This document shows, in pieces, positions 16,844 to 25,097 of a stretch of DNA of 64,000 nt (its first letter is position 1; each line of letters starts with the position of its first letter). The DNA comes from Enterobacter quasihormaechei (GTDB taxonomy: Bacteria > Pseudomonadota > Gammaproteobacteria > Enterobacterales > Enterobacteriaceae). The DNA lies in assembly GCF_004331385.1 (NCBI RefSeq), contig NZ_SJON01000007.1, positions 1-64,000 on the forward strand. Direction: 5' to 3'. The notes beneath the pieces were generated by a model that made no database searches, was not told the origin of the DNA, and was given only the letters and a program-made list of their open reading frames with translations. The position numbers and the translations under genes are program-made.

Positions 16844-17197
16844 ATGTTACGTATTCCTGAAAACTTTGTTCACACCCGTTCTACCCCGTTCTGGAATAAA
16901 GAGACCGCCCCAAAAGCGCTTTTTACCCATCACAACACTAAAGCTGGCGTGTACGGGCGTTTGTCCGTTATGCAGGGTGCGGTGCGTTACTTTGGCTTTG
17001 CCGATGGCGATGCCACCGAACCCGATCTGGAAGTGGTGATTGAGGCCGGTTCTTTTGGCATCTCCCCTCCGCAAAAATGGCACCGCATTGAGCTATTGAC
17101 CGACGATACTTACTTTAATATCGACTTTTTCGCGGATCCTGCCGTCACGCTCAGCGAGGCGGGTATCGGTAAAGTGGTCAACACGCATAAGGAGTAA
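16844..17197 (+). CDS. YeaR paralogue, DUF1971 protein (copy 2)
   Basis: A 117-residue protein homologous to the preceding gene over its whole length: LRIPENFVHTRSTPFWNKET, RLSVMQGAVRYFGFADGD and WHRIELLTDDTYFNIDFF each have a counterpart in copy 1. It carries its own AAGGA eight bases before the ATG at 16844. Its C-terminal tail (SEAGIGKVVNTHKE) resembles the tail of E. coli YeaR, while copy 1 lacks the tail; copy 1 is closer in the N-terminal half. The pair therefore arose by tandem duplication. It lies 27 bases after copy 1 and 3 bases before yoaG, so all three genes are co-transcribed. Confidence 0.87.
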   Translation: MLRIPENFVHTRSTPFWNKETAPKALFTHHNTKAGVYGRLSVMQGAVRYFGFADGDATEPDLEVVIEAGSFGISPPQKWHRIELLTDDTYFNIDFFADPAVTLSEAGIGKVVNTHKE

Positions 17198-17200
17198 GTT

Positions 17201-17383
17201 ATGGGTAAGGCAACCTATACCGTGACCGTCACCAACAACAGCAACGGCGTGTCGGTAGATTTTGAGACAGAGGCGCCTATGGAACTGTTGATCCCGGATG
17301 TCGCGGCAGATGTTGTGAAGGATCTGGTGAATACCGTTCGCGCCTACGATACGGAAAATGAACACGACGTGTGTGGCTGGTAA
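17201..17383 (+). CDS. yoaG: YoaG, nitrate/NO-induced small protein
   Basis: A 60-residue protein almost identical to E. coli YoaG (MGKATYTVTVTNNSNGVSVD at the N-terminus, YDTENEHDVCGW at the C-terminus). YoaG is a small beta-rich protein of unknown function co-transcribed with yeaR. It starts three bases after the yeaR paralogue stop, with AAGGAG overlapping that stop region. The single Cys near the C-terminus is conserved. Its presence confirms that the upstream pair is the yeaR operon. Confidence 0.93.
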   Translation: MGKATYTVTVTNNSNGVSVDFETEAPMELLIPDVAADVVKDLVNTVRAYDTENEHDVCGW

Positions 17384-17391
17384 GCACAAAC

Positions 17392-17410
17392 GCCCGGCAC
17401 TGCGCCGGGC
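17392..17410. terminator. Shared hairpin between yoaG and patD
   Basis: GCCCGGC/GCCGGGC with a 5-base loop in the 35-base gap between the convergent genes yoaG and patD. It probably ends both transcripts, though neither side has a long T-tract. Confidence 0.5.
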
Positions 17411-17418
17411 ATAAGTGT

Positions 17419-18843
17419 TTAGTGTTTGATCATGACATGTCGCACAACCGTGTAATCTTCAAGGCCGTAAATCGACATATCTTTGCCGTAACCGGATAAC
17501 TTCATCCCGCCGTGGGGCATTTCACTCACCAGCATAAAATGGGTATTCACCCAGGTGCAGCCATACTGCAACCGTGCGCTGAGTCGATGGGCGCGCCCGA
17601 CGTCTTTTGTCCAGACGGACGAGGCCAGGCCGTATTGCGAATCGTTGGCCCAGGCCAGCACCTGCGCTTCATCCTCAAACGCCGTCACGCTGACTACCGG
17701 ACCAAACACTTCTCGCTGGACGATCGCATCTTCCTGCTTCGCCCCGGCCAGCAGCGTTGGCTGGAAGTAATATCCGCCCCCCTCTGCTTTACTGCCGCCG
17801 GTGACGACGCGGATATGTCCGAGGGCTTTGGCTTCATCCACGGCAGCACAAACACGGGAAAGATGCGCTGCGGAGCTGAGCGGACCAAGCTCCGTTGATG
17901 CATCGTCCGGGGCGCCCATTTTCAGGCTGGCAACGGCTGCGCCCAGCTTTTCAACCAGGGCGGGATAAATTCCTTCCTGGGCATAGATTCGACAGGCTGC
18001 GGTACAGTCCTGGCCGGCATTGTAGAAGCCAAACGTACGCACCCCCTCAACCACGGCATCCAAATCTGCATCGTCAAAGACAATGACCGGCGCTTTTCCA
18101 CCCAACTCCATATGGGTACGTTTGATAGAGGATGCGGTATGACCAATAATATGTTCCCCGGTGGCGATAGAGCCGGTGAGGGAAACCATGCGCACTTTTT
18201 CGTGACCGGTCAGCGGATCCCCTACGGTCTTGCCGCGACCAAACAGCACGTTTAGCACGCCTGCCGGGAAGATATCTTTCGCCAGTTCTGCCAGCTTCAG
18301 CGCCGTCAACGGGGTGATTTCTGATGGCTTGATGACGACACAGTTTCCCGCTGCCAGCGCGGGGGCCAGCTTCCACGCCGCCATCATCAGAGGATAGTTC
18401 CAGGGCGCGATCGAGGCGACAACGCCAACCGGATCGCGGCGAATCATCGAGGTATGTCCTTCCAGATATTCTCCGGCAGCCAGCCCATTCAGGCAGCGGG
18501 CGGCCCCGGCAAAGAAGCGAAACACATCAACCACGGCAGGAATTTCATCCCCCAGGGCACAATGGAGCGGCTTTCCGCAGTTAAGGGATTCCAGCTGCGC
18601 GAACGCGTCGGCGTTGGCTTCAATCACGTCAGCCAGCTTTAACAGACAGTCGGCGCGCGTTTTCGGCGTCGTTTGTCCCCACTCTGTGAACGCGCGATCG
18701 GCAGCCTGTACGGCAGCGTCCACCTGTGCAGCCGATGCTTCAGCAATCTCAAGCAGCACCTCACCCGTGGCAGGATTATAAACCGCCTGCTTCTCCCCTT
18801 CGCCGGCCACCAGTTCACCATTAATCAGCAATTGATTTTGCAT
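17419..18843 (-). CDS. patD: PatD, gamma-aminobutyraldehyde dehydrogenase
   Basis: A 474-residue NAD-dependent aldehyde dehydrogenase, the exact length of E. coli PatD (YdcW). The family catalytic glutamate lies in [12 protein letters not shown] (about residue 246) and the nucleophilic cysteine in [13 protein letters not shown] (about residue 280). It oxidises 4-aminobutanal to GABA in putrescine degradation, downstream of the transaminase PatA. In E. coli it is the last gene of ydcSTUV-patD; here those transporter genes are missing and ydcR is the immediate upstream neighbour on the same strand, 138 bases away. The start ATG at 18843 is at the family position ([14 protein letters not shown]). 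Confidence 0.94.
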   Translation of the reverse strand: MQNQLLINGELVAGEGEKQAVYNPATGEVLLEIAEASAAQVDAAVQAADRAFTEWGQTTPKTRADCLLKLADVIEANADAFAQLESLNCGKPLHCALGDEIPAVVDVFRFFAGAARCLNGLAAGEYLEGHTSMIRRDPVGVVASIAPWNYPLMMAAWKLAPALAAGNCVVIKPSEITPLTALKLAELAKDIFPAGVLNVLFGRGKTVGDPLTGHEKVRMVSLTGSIATGEHIIGHTASSIKRTHMELGGKAPVIVFDDADLDAVVEGVRTFGFYNAGQDCTAACRIYAQEGIYPALVEKLGAAVASLKMGAPDDASTELGPLSSAAHLSRVCAAVDEAKALGHIRVVTGGSKAEGGGYYFQPTLLAGAKQEDAIVQREVFGPVVSVTAFEDEAQVLAWANDSQYGLASSVWTKDVGRAHRLSARLQYGCTWVNTHFMLVSEMPHGGMKLSGYGKDMSIYGLEDYTVVRHVMIKH

Positions 18844-18981
18844 AGCACCGTCCTGTTAAAGTCGACATTATTTTCGCTGTCAGCACACGTTTGTCGGATC
18901 GATACGTGACAACGTCACGCTTTTAAGCCGTACCCCCATATTAAAGGTAGACCGCGCGCCCTGCCGCTTCAGGAATTTTCA

Positions 18982-20406
18982 TCAAGGTGTGACTGGCGGC
19001 AGCATCATTTCGCGAATTAGCGCCGCCAGCTGGACGACAGCCTGTTCCTCCCGCTCGCTCCAACCCCAGGAGGTATTGAAACGGAAAAACGGCGTCCAGA
19101 TATCGGAGGTGGAAAACATCTTGCCGGGGGCAATGCTGATTTGATGGGTTAATGCCTTTTCACTCAACTGCCCCGCATCCAGCTGTTCAGGCAGCTCCAG
19201 CCATAAAAAGTAGCCGCTGTCGTTATGATGGATTTTGACGCCGGCAGGCATATGGCGCAGAAGCGATTGCCAGGCCTGCTGTTTACGTTCAGCAAGCGTA
19301 CGCCGCAGGCGACGAAGGTGGGCGTCGTAACGTTTGGTCGCCAGATAATCCACCAGCGCCAGCTGCATGGGAGAGCTGGTCGATAACGTACTCATTAGCT
19401 GCAACTGCTGAATACGGCGCGCATGTTTTCCCGCCGCCACCCAGCCAATGCGAAAACCGGCCACCAGACATTTGGAAAATGAGGAGCAGTGCAACGTCAT
19501 GTCCTGCTTATCCCAGGCTTTTGCCGGAAGCGGCTTTTCACGGCCAAAATAGAGTTCGCTGTAAACATCGTCTTCGATCAGCGTGACGTTGTGCCGGGTT
19601 AACAAGGCCACCAGCTGGGCTTTCTTCTCTGCGCTCAGCGTAAAGCCGAGCGGGTTCTGACTGTTAGTCATCAGCCAGCAGGCTTTTACCGGATAGTCGT
19701 TTAACGCCTGCTCAAGGGCATTGAGATCGATACCTTCCCGGACGTCAGTGGCAATCGACAGCGCTTTCAGCTTCAGACGTTCCAGCGCCTGAAGTGCGCC
19801 ATAAAAACAAGGGTTCTCAACAATAACCCAGTCACCAGGTTCCGTGACGGCCTGTAAGCTGAGGTTGAGTGCTTCGAGCGCACCCGCGGTGATCACAATT
19901 TCATCCGGAGAGATATTCATCCCCTGCTGAGCGTAGCGACGGGCAATGGCATGACGTAAGTCAACGTTACCCGGCGGCAGGTTTTCAATCACGCTCATGG
20001 CCGTGGCCGTTTTACTGACGTTAGCCAGCGAGCGGTTGAGTTGCTGAAGCGGGAAAAGGCGTGGATCGGGAAATGCCGAGGCAAAGGGGACAACGGAGGG
20101 GTCGCGGCTGGCCTGTAACACGTCGAAGATATAGGTGTTGATGTCTACCACTTCGTCGCGCATAACCTGCGCGGGCGGTGCAGGCTGGTGCGTGGTCGGG
20201 CGCGCGGCAACGTAGTAGCCCGACTGCGGTCTGGCAACAATGCGCCCCTGACTTTCCAGCATCTGATACGCGTGGCCCACGGTCATAAAGCTCATGCCGC
20301 TGCTTGCCACCTGCTCTCGCAGGGAAGGCAGCTTATCGCCCGGCAACCATACGCCAAGCTCAATCTGCGAGATAATTTGTTGCGCCAGACGCTGGTATTT
20401 TTTCAT
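18982..20406 (-). CDS. ydcR: YdcR, MocR-type GntR/aminotransferase regulator
   Basis: A 474-residue MocR/PdxR-class regulator. The N-terminal GntR winged helix (LAQQIISQIELGVWLPGDKL, then SLREQVASSGMSFMTVGHAY, residues 7-50) is fused to a fold-type I aminotransferase domain. The PLP-binding lysine is in HCSSFSKCLVAGFRIGW (about residue 309), with NPLGFTLS and EDDVYSELYFG as cofactor motifs. Such proteins bind PLP and sense amines or amino acids. In E. coli ydcR neighbours ydcSTUV-patD; direct adjacency to patD here suggests it governs aminobutyraldehyde metabolism (inference). The ATG at 20406 has AAGGAG upstream. Confidence 0.9.
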   Translation of the reverse strand: MKKYQRLAQQIISQIELGVWLPGDKLPSLREQVASSGMSFMTVGHAYQMLESQGRIVARPQSGYYVAARPTTHQPAPPAQVMRDEVVDINTYIFDVLQASRDPSVVPFASAFPDPRLFPLQQLNRSLANVSKTATAMSVIENLPPGNVDLRHAIARRYAQQGMNISPDEIVITAGALEALNLSLQAVTEPGDWVIVENPCFYGALQALERLKLKALSIATDVREGIDLNALEQALNDYPVKACWLMTNSQNPLGFTLSAEKKAQLVALLTRHNVTLIEDDVYSELYFGREKPLPAKAWDKQDMTLHCSSFSKCLVAGFRIGWVAAGKHARRIQQLQLMSTLSTSSPMQLALVDYLATKRYDAHLRRLRRTLAERKQQAWQSLLRHMPAGVKIHHNDSGYFLWLELPEQLDAGQLSEKALTHQISIAPGKMFSTSDIWTPFFRFNTSWGWSEREEQAVVQLAALIREMMLPPVTP

Positions 20407-20488
20407 CAGATTCTCCTTATTGCTGACAGTGTATATCAGCAGGAGAAAAAGAGAAGATTGTGCTAACTGTTATGGGAAATGCGGTGGC

Positions 20489-20677
20489 TTACTTGCGGTA
20501 TTCGGTAACGTGATTCTGAGCAGAATGCGCAGCGGCCAGGTGATCGAGCGTGATCATCGGCGATTTGCAGAAAATGCATTTCGCGCCGAACGGGTTTTTA
20601 TCAGACACGTCAAAAGCTGAGGTGCGGTACTGCGAACCATGACAGCATGGGCAGCGGAAATGGATATAAGAAGTCAT
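20489..20677 (-). CDS. YmcF/YnfQ-type small zinc-ribbon protein
   Basis: A 62-residue protein with two paired-cysteine knuckles, CPCC (residues 9-12) and CIFC (34-37), forming a rubredoxin-like zinc ribbon. The middle CCHGSQYRTSAFDVSDKNPF closely resembles the E. coli cold-shock small proteins YmcF and YnfQ, also 62 residues. The start has AGGAG six bases upstream. Those E. coli genes are translated at low temperature; the long AT-rich leader region here would allow similar control, but no cold-box was recognised. The gene is monocistronic, 82 bases upstream of ydcR on the same strand. The family match is from memory of E. coli sequences. Confidence 0.8.
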   Translation of the reverse strand: MTSYIHFRCPCCHGSQYRTSAFDVSDKNPFGAKCIFCKSPMITLDHLAAAHSAQNHVTEYRK

Positions 20678-21093
20678 AGGATTCTCCTGTAAACGTAAAA
20701 ACGTAAATTACTCATGAGCCGGTCAGGCATAAATGGTTCGATACAAAACGAATCGGAATGTAGATAAAGACCCAAGAGAGGCTGCGGAGAGGCACAACGT
20801 GATGAGAACTGCTTTATAAAACTACGTCAGATATTTATTTGGATTCAAAACCAGAAATCCATTAACGCATGTTGCTGGTGACAAAGCAAGCTGTTTAATG
20901 CGTAAAAATCATAAAAAGAATTTTTTTATTCAAGATTGTCTACAGCATCATTGATTATTCAAGAAACCGATTTCGAAGCACCAACACATAACCAATTGAA
21001 ATATAAATGTTTTATATGGCATTTTATGCCTACCTGGTTGGTTCACCAGAGGTATTAACTTTTCAGATTCACTCAGAAAAAGGGATCTACAGG
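20678..21093. other. 416-base AT-rich divergent intergenic region
   Basis: This gap between the zinc-ribbon gene (minus) and the orphan hcp (plus) is AT-rich and should contain both promoters. An in-frame extension of hcp to 21007 exists but is not homologous to Hcp. The only structure noticed is a short dyad GGCATTTTATGCC at 21018-21030. No RNA gene or longer reading frame is convincing. Confidence 0.5.
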
Positions 21094-21576
21094 ATGGCAA
21101 TTCCAGCATACCTCTGGCTAAAAGATGACGGCGGCGCGAGTATTAAGGGCTCTGTCGATGTTGTGAATCGTGAGGGAAGTATTGAAATTTTGAGTTTTGG
21201 GCACGGCCTGTATCTCCCTACCGACACCATGACCGGTAAGATCACAGGCACCCGTATTCATAGCCCACTTAATTTTGAAAAAGAGTTCGACAGCTCAAAC
21301 CCCTATTTGTACAAAGCAGTAGCAAAAGGACAAACCTTAAAAAGCGCTGAGTTTAAGTGGTATCATATCAATGATGCAGGCCAGGAGGTCGAATACTTCA
21401 ACATGCTGCTGGAGAACGTGAAAGTTGTCTCTATCTGTCCACTCATGCATGATATAAAAAATCCCGCGACTGAAAAACATAACCATCTCGAAAGTATCGC
21501 TCTTCGCTACGAAAAGATTACCTGGAAGCATTGCGACGGGAATATTTTCTTCTCTGATGAATGGAAAGACAGATGA
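21094..21576 (+). CDS. hcp: Orphan Hcp, T6SS tube protein
   Basis: A 160-residue Hcp-family protein. It starts MAIPAYLWLKDDGGASIKGS and aligns throughout with the Hcp of the main T6SS operon at 57958-58449, with the centre (KSAEFKWYHINDAGQEVEYF) nearly unchanged. Clear differences occur in the loops and the C-terminus (HCDGNIFFSDEWKDR). Hcp hexamers stack into the T6SS inner tube and can carry small effectors in their lumen. The reading frame opens at 21007, but the ATG at 21094 matches the family start and has AGGG nine bases upstream. Its stop overlaps the next start codon (ATGA), so the downstream effector is its probable cargo. Confidence 0.92.
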   Translation: MAIPAYLWLKDDGGASIKGSVDVVNREGSIEILSFGHGLYLPTDTMTGKITGTRIHSPLNFEKEFDSSNPYLYKAVAKGQTLKSAEFKWYHINDAGQEVEYFNMLLENVKVVSICPLMHDIKNPATEKHNHLESIALRYEKITWKHCDGNIFFSDEWKDR

Positions 21577-22052
21577 TTCGATGTACTTTTCATTTAAACG
21601 GGGGGCAACTTTCAACGCTGAGCTGTCCTGGCCTGGGCTTTTTCCCCGCATATTCAGGAAACGCAGGCCACAACAGAAACAATCCTGATGCCGTTGCAAC
21701 GCCTGCGGTGGGGCCATTACCGCCCGGACTCTACTATATCGTTACACGTCCTCGAGGTGGGTTAGCTACCCACTGGCATGATGTTATCAAAGAGTTTGAA
21801 AGTGGATCGAACCGTGATTTTTGGTTTGCTCTTTATCGTCATGATAATCACATTGACGACACAACCTTTATCAACAGAGTTGAGCGGGGATCTTTTCGCC
21901 TACACCCTGCGGGACAGTCCGGTATTAGTAATGGATGCATCACATTACCAAACCATGCTCACTTCAGAATATTAATGCATGGACTACTGGCGTCCGGCAC
22001 AATAAAAGTCGCTGCTGGATTAAATGCACTTGGCACCATACAGGTATATTGA
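21573..22052 (+). CDS. Tlde1-like DUF2778 T6SS effector (L,D-transpeptidase fold)
   Basis: A 159-residue protein of the DUF2778 family, which includes the Salmonella T6SS effector Tlde1. The catalytic pair is visible as His111 in FRLHPAGQSG and Cys122 in SNGCITLP. An N-terminal glycine/proline-rich segment (SCPGLGFFPAYSGN, VGPLPPGLYYIV) matches the family. Tlde1 proteins act in the periplasm, cleaving peptidoglycan tetrapeptides and exchanging D-amino acids, which causes swelling and lysis. The ATG at 21573 overlaps the hcp stop. There is no signal peptide, as expected for cargo delivered by Hcp. Fold and motif are clear; activity is inferred. Confidence 0.85.
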   Translation: MIRCTFHLNGGQLSTLSCPGLGFFPAYSGNAGHNRNNPDAVATPAVGPLPPGLYYIVTRPRGGLATHWHDVIKEFESGSNRDFWFALYRHDNHIDDTTFINRVERGSFRLHPAGQSGISNGCITLPNHAHFRILMHGLLASGTIKVAAGLNALGTIQVY

Positions 22053-22282
22053 TGAATGCTAAGAAACATGCCCTGACGTGGGTGGTCGAAACATTGATGC
22101 TTTTCATTATTTATTCGCTGGTATGCTACATCATGCCGGATGTTTTGCTTTATCACCTCTACACCAGACATTTTGGATTTGTAACTGAACTTGAATGGAG
22201 TGAAAGCTACACATTATTACTTTTTATTTTTTCCTTTCTGATTAACGCCGTATTGATCTACCTTTGGGCATTACGAAAGTGA
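22052..22282 (+). CDS. Membrane protein, probable Tldi1-type immunity protein
   Basis: A 76-residue protein with two predicted membrane segments (LTWVVETLMLFIIYSLVCYI, about residues 8-27, and TLLLFIFSFLINAVLIYLW, about 54-72) and a short intervening loop rich in aromatic and charged residues. Its ATG overlaps the stop codon of the DUF2778 effector (TGATG), so it is made together with it. Position and membrane location fit an immunity protein guarding the periplasm against self- or sibling intoxication. Sequence identity to a characterised Tldi1 could not be checked. It is clearly more A+T-rich than the flanking genes. Confidence 0.7.
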   Translation: MNAKKHALTWVVETLMLFIIYSLVCYIMPDVLLYHLYTRHFGFVTELEWSESYTLLLFIFSFLINAVLIYLWALRK

Positions 22283-22292
22283 GCGTTAACAT

Positions 22293-22312
22293 GGGCGGTA
22301 ATATTACCGCCC
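22293..22312 (+). terminator. Perfect 20-bp palindrome after the immunity gene
   Basis: The palindrome GGGCGGTAATATTACCGCCC lies 10 bases after the stop of the hcp-effector-immunity unit. It would form a strong hairpin, but only GATACAAGTTTC follows, so intrinsic termination is uncertain. It may protect the 3' end of the mRNA. Confidence 0.45.
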
Positions 22313-22435
22313 GATACAAGTTTCACATAGACGGTCAAGAAAACTGTTATAGATAAATAACATCGGTCTGTCTCTGCAACCCAGACCTGGCACGGCTTAA
22401 AATCGCATCGAATTTTTTGCACTGCGGAGTTTTGC

Positions 22436-23830
22436 ATGTTTGGTCTAGATGCGTTTCATCTTGCGCGAATACAGTTCGCCTTTACCGTATCCTTTCATAT
22501 TATATTTCCAGCAATCACAATCGGCCTGGCGAGCTATCTCGCCGTGCTGGAAGGGCTGTGGTTGAAAACAAAAAATCCCGTCTGGCGTTCGCTGTACCAT
22601 TTTTGGTCGAAGATCTTCGCCGTCAACTTTGGTATGGGCGTGGTCTCCGGCCTGGTGATGGCTTATCAGTTTGGCACTAACTGGAGCGGGTTTTCGCAGT
22701 TCGCGGGCAGTATTACCGGCCCCCTGCTGACCTATGAAGTGCTCACCGCGTTCTTCCTGGAGGCAGGTTTCCTCGGGGTGATGTTATTTGGCTGGAATAA
22801 GGTCGGGCCGGGGCTGCACTTCTTTTCAACCTGCATGGTCGCGTTGGGAACCATCATTTCTACGTTCTGGATCCTCTCGTCAAACAGCTGGATGCAGACA
22901 CCGCAAGGGTATGAAATCGTAAACGGTCAGGTGGTTCCTGTGGACTGGTTTGCCGTGGTGTTTAACCCCTCCTTCCCTTATCGCCTTCTGCACATGTCGA
23001 TAGCGGCTTTCCTCAGCAGCGCACTGTTTGTCGGTGCCTCTGCGGCGTGGCATTTGCTGCGCGGCAACAACACGCCCGCCATTCGCACCATGTTCTCCAT
23101 GGCGTTGTGGATGACGTTGATCGTAGCCCCTGTCCAGGCGCTGGTGGGCGATATGCACGGGCTGAACACCTTAAAACATCAGCCAGCGAAAATAGCCGCT
23201 ATAGAAGGCCACTGGGAGAACCCGCCGGGTGAGCCCACGCCGCTGCTGCTGTTTGGCTGGCCGGATATGGAGCAGGAACGGACCCGTTTTGGACTGGCGA
23301 TACCCGCGTTGGGCAGCCTGATCCTGACCCACAGCCTTGATAAACAGGTTCCGGCATTGAAGGCGTTCCCGAAAGAAGATCGTCCGAACGCCACGATTGT
23401 TTTCTGGTCTTTCCGCATTATGGCCGGTTTAGGGATGTTGATGCTGCTTTTGGGCGTGGCGGCACTGTGGCTGCGTTACAAACACCGCCTCTATACCTCG
23501 CGTCCCTTCCTGTGGTTTGCCCTGCTGATGGGGCCGTCCGGGCTGATCGCCATCCTCGCCGGATGGGTAACTACGGAGGTCGGCCGCCAGCCCTGGGTCG
23601 TCTATGGGCTACAGCGCACAAAGGATGCGGTTTCCGCGCATGGCGATCTGCACATGAGCATCAGCTTGCTGGCTTTCTTCGTGGTTTATACCGCGGTGTT
23701 TGGCGTGGGCTACAGCTATATGGTGCGTCTGATTAAAAAAGGGCCGCAGCCCCATGGATCCTTCGCGACCGAATCCGACGGCCGCCCTGCTCGTCCGCTT
23801 TCTGCCGTCACCACTGAATTTAAGGAGTAA
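22436..23830 (+). CDS. cioA: Cytochrome bd-type ubiquinol oxidase subunit I (CioA type)
   Basis: A 464-residue CydA-family subunit with nine or so membrane segments. The N-terminal heme-ligand region FTVSFHIIFPAITIG contains the conserved His. The GRQPWVVYGLQRTKDAVS motif near residues 385-402 is characteristic. The quinol-binding loop is the short form with PLLLFGWPDMEQERTRF (about residues 271-287), typical of CioA/cyanide-insensitive oxidases rather than long-Q-loop E. coli CydA. It reduces O2 with electrons from ubiquinol at the inner membrane. GCGGAG precedes the ATG at 22436. It is the first gene of a three-gene operon; cio naming is by subgroup, not experiment. Confidence 0.9.
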   Translation: MFGLDAFHLARIQFAFTVSFHIIFPAITIGLASYLAVLEGLWLKTKNPVWRSLYHFWSKIFAVNFGMGVVSGLVMAYQFGTNWSGFSQFAGSITGPLLTYEVLTAFFLEAGFLGVMLFGWNKVGPGLHFFSTCMVALGTIISTFWILSSNSWMQTPQGYEIVNGQVVPVDWFAVVFNPSFPYRLLHMSIAAFLSSALFVGASAAWHLLRGNNTPAIRTMFSMALWMTLIVAPVQALVGDMHGLNTLKHQPAKIAAIEGHWENPPGEPTPLLLFGWPDMEQERTRFGLAIPALGSLILTHSLDKQVPALKAFPKEDRPNATIVFWSFRIMAGLGMLMLLLGVAALWLRYKHRLYTSRPFLWFALLMGPSGLIAILAGWVTTEVGRQPWVVYGLQRTKDAVSAHGDLHMSISLLAFFVVYTAVFGVGYSYMVRLIKKGPQPHGSFATESDGRPARPLSAVTTEFKE

Positions 23831-23835
23831 CCGTA

Positions 23836-24846
23836 ATGGGTATCGATCTTTCCATTATCTGGTTCGTTATTATCGTTTTCGCCACCTTGATGTATATCGT
23901 AATGGATGGTTTTGACCTGGGGATAGGCATCCTGTTTCCGGCAACGCCGGATGCAGACGATCGCGATGTGATGGTCAACAGCGTAGCCCCGGTCTGGGAC
24001 GGAAACGAAACCTGGCTGGTGCTTGGCGGTGCGGCTCTGTTTGGTGCCTTTCCTCTTGCCTATGCGGTCATCATCGACGCGCTGACCATTCCCCTGACCA
24101 TAATGCTGATCGGGCTTATATTTCGCGGAGTTGCCTTTGAATTTCGCTTCAAGGCGACTCCGGCGCACCGACCGTTCTGGGATAAGGCCTTTATTGGCGG
24201 GTCGATTGTGGCGACGTTCAGCCAGGGCATTACCGTCGGCGCGGTGATCCATGGATTCAGCGTCACCGGTCGCGCTTACAGCGGCGGTCCATTTGACTGG
24301 TTTACCGCATTTACTCTTTTTTGCGGTGCGGCCCTGGTGGTGGCTTACGCGCTGTTAGGATCAACGTGGCTGGTCATGAAAAGCGAAAATGCCCTGCAAC
24401 GGCGGATGCGTCAGATATCGAAGGTGCTCCTGCTACTTCTTCTGGGGTGCATTGCAGTAATCAGTATCTGGACGCCTCTGGCGCAACCGGCCATTGCCGC
24501 ACGCTGGTTTACGCTGCCGAACCTGTTTTATCTGCTGCCCGTCCCTGCGCTGGTTGTGATCCTGAGCCTGTGTCAGTGGCGCTGCCTGAATAATCCGGCG
24601 AGCCATACCCTGCCGTTTATCATGACCTTAGGACTGGTATTCCTTGGTTTTAGCGGGCTTGGGATCAGCATCTGGCCGCATATCATCCCACCGGACATTA
24701 CCCTCTGGGAGGCCGCCGCCCCACCCCAAAGCCAGGGCTTTATGTTGGTGGGTGCACTGTTGATCATTCCCGTCATTCTGGTCTACACCTTCTGGAGTTA
24801 TTACGTTTTTCGCGGAAAAGTACAGCATGGGGAGGGTTATCACTGA
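23836..24846 (+). CDS. cioB: Cytochrome bd-type ubiquinol oxidase subunit II (CioB type)
   Basis: A 336-residue CydB-family subunit with about eight membrane helices. The conserved N-terminal stretch is MYIVMDGFDLGIGILFP, followed by APVWDGNETWLVLGGAALFG, and EFRFKATPAHRPFWDKAFIG lies near residue 100. It pairs with the upstream subunit I to build the oxidase. The start follows AAGGAG with five bases separating it from the cioA stop, and its own stop overlaps the start of the tiny third subunit (TGATG). Confidence 0.92.
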   Translation: MGIDLSIIWFVIIVFATLMYIVMDGFDLGIGILFPATPDADDRDVMVNSVAPVWDGNETWLVLGGAALFGAFPLAYAVIIDALTIPLTIMLIGLIFRGVAFEFRFKATPAHRPFWDKAFIGGSIVATFSQGITVGAVIHGFSVTGRAYSGGPFDWFTAFTLFCGAALVVAYALLGSTWLVMKSENALQRRMRQISKVLLLLLLGCIAVISIWTPLAQPAIAARWFTLPNLFYLLPVPALVVILSLCQWRCLNNPASHTLPFIMTLGLVFLGFSGLGISIWPHIIPPDITLWEAAAPPQSQGFMLVGALLIIPVILVYTFWSYYVFRGKVQHGEGYH

Positions 24847-24974
24847 TGCAACAACCTGTATGGAAACGTTTGATGTGGCTTGCCATCATCTGGGGCGGCA
24901 GCGTACTGGCGCTGGCCTGTGTCAGTATGCTCTTCAAAATGCTGATGGCAGCGGCTGGATTTAAATCTCATTAA
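24846..24974 (+). CDS. DUF2474 small subunit of the bd oxidase (CydX-like)
   Basis: A 42-residue single-span membrane peptide. It begins MQQPVWKRLMWLAIIWGGSV and continues as a hydrophobic helix ending in AAAGFKSH. It matches the DUF2474 family that accompanies CioAB oxidases, in the place taken by CydX in cydAB operons. The start ATG overlaps the cioB stop. It likely stabilises the heme-containing complex. It is easily missed by gene finders because of its length. Confidence 0.85.
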   Translation: MQQPVWKRLMWLAIIWGGSVLALACVSMLFKMLMAAAGFKSH

Positions 24975-24981
24975 GTATCTC

Positions 24982-25003
24982 ACCGGGTGCGCCGCCGCCC
25001 GGT
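24982..25003 (+). terminator. Terminator after the bd oxidase operon
   Basis: ACCGGG/CCCGGT stem around a GC-rich loop, followed by CCTTTCTC, seven bases beyond the DUF2474 stop. It probably separates the oxidase operon from hslJ. Confidence 0.5.
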
Positions 25004-25097
25004 CCTTTCTCGCACTTTCAGATAAACCCCATTAACACCCAGGAGGGTATCGTTACACTGAAAAAATATTTACAGCATTGATAGTTTGAGAAGAAAA

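Noticed and set aside
21016..21035. TGGCATTTTATGCC as a possible sigma-54 promoter for the orphan hcp
   Set aside because: The -24/-12 spacing and TTGCW element do not fit the consensus; it reads better as a chance short dyad.
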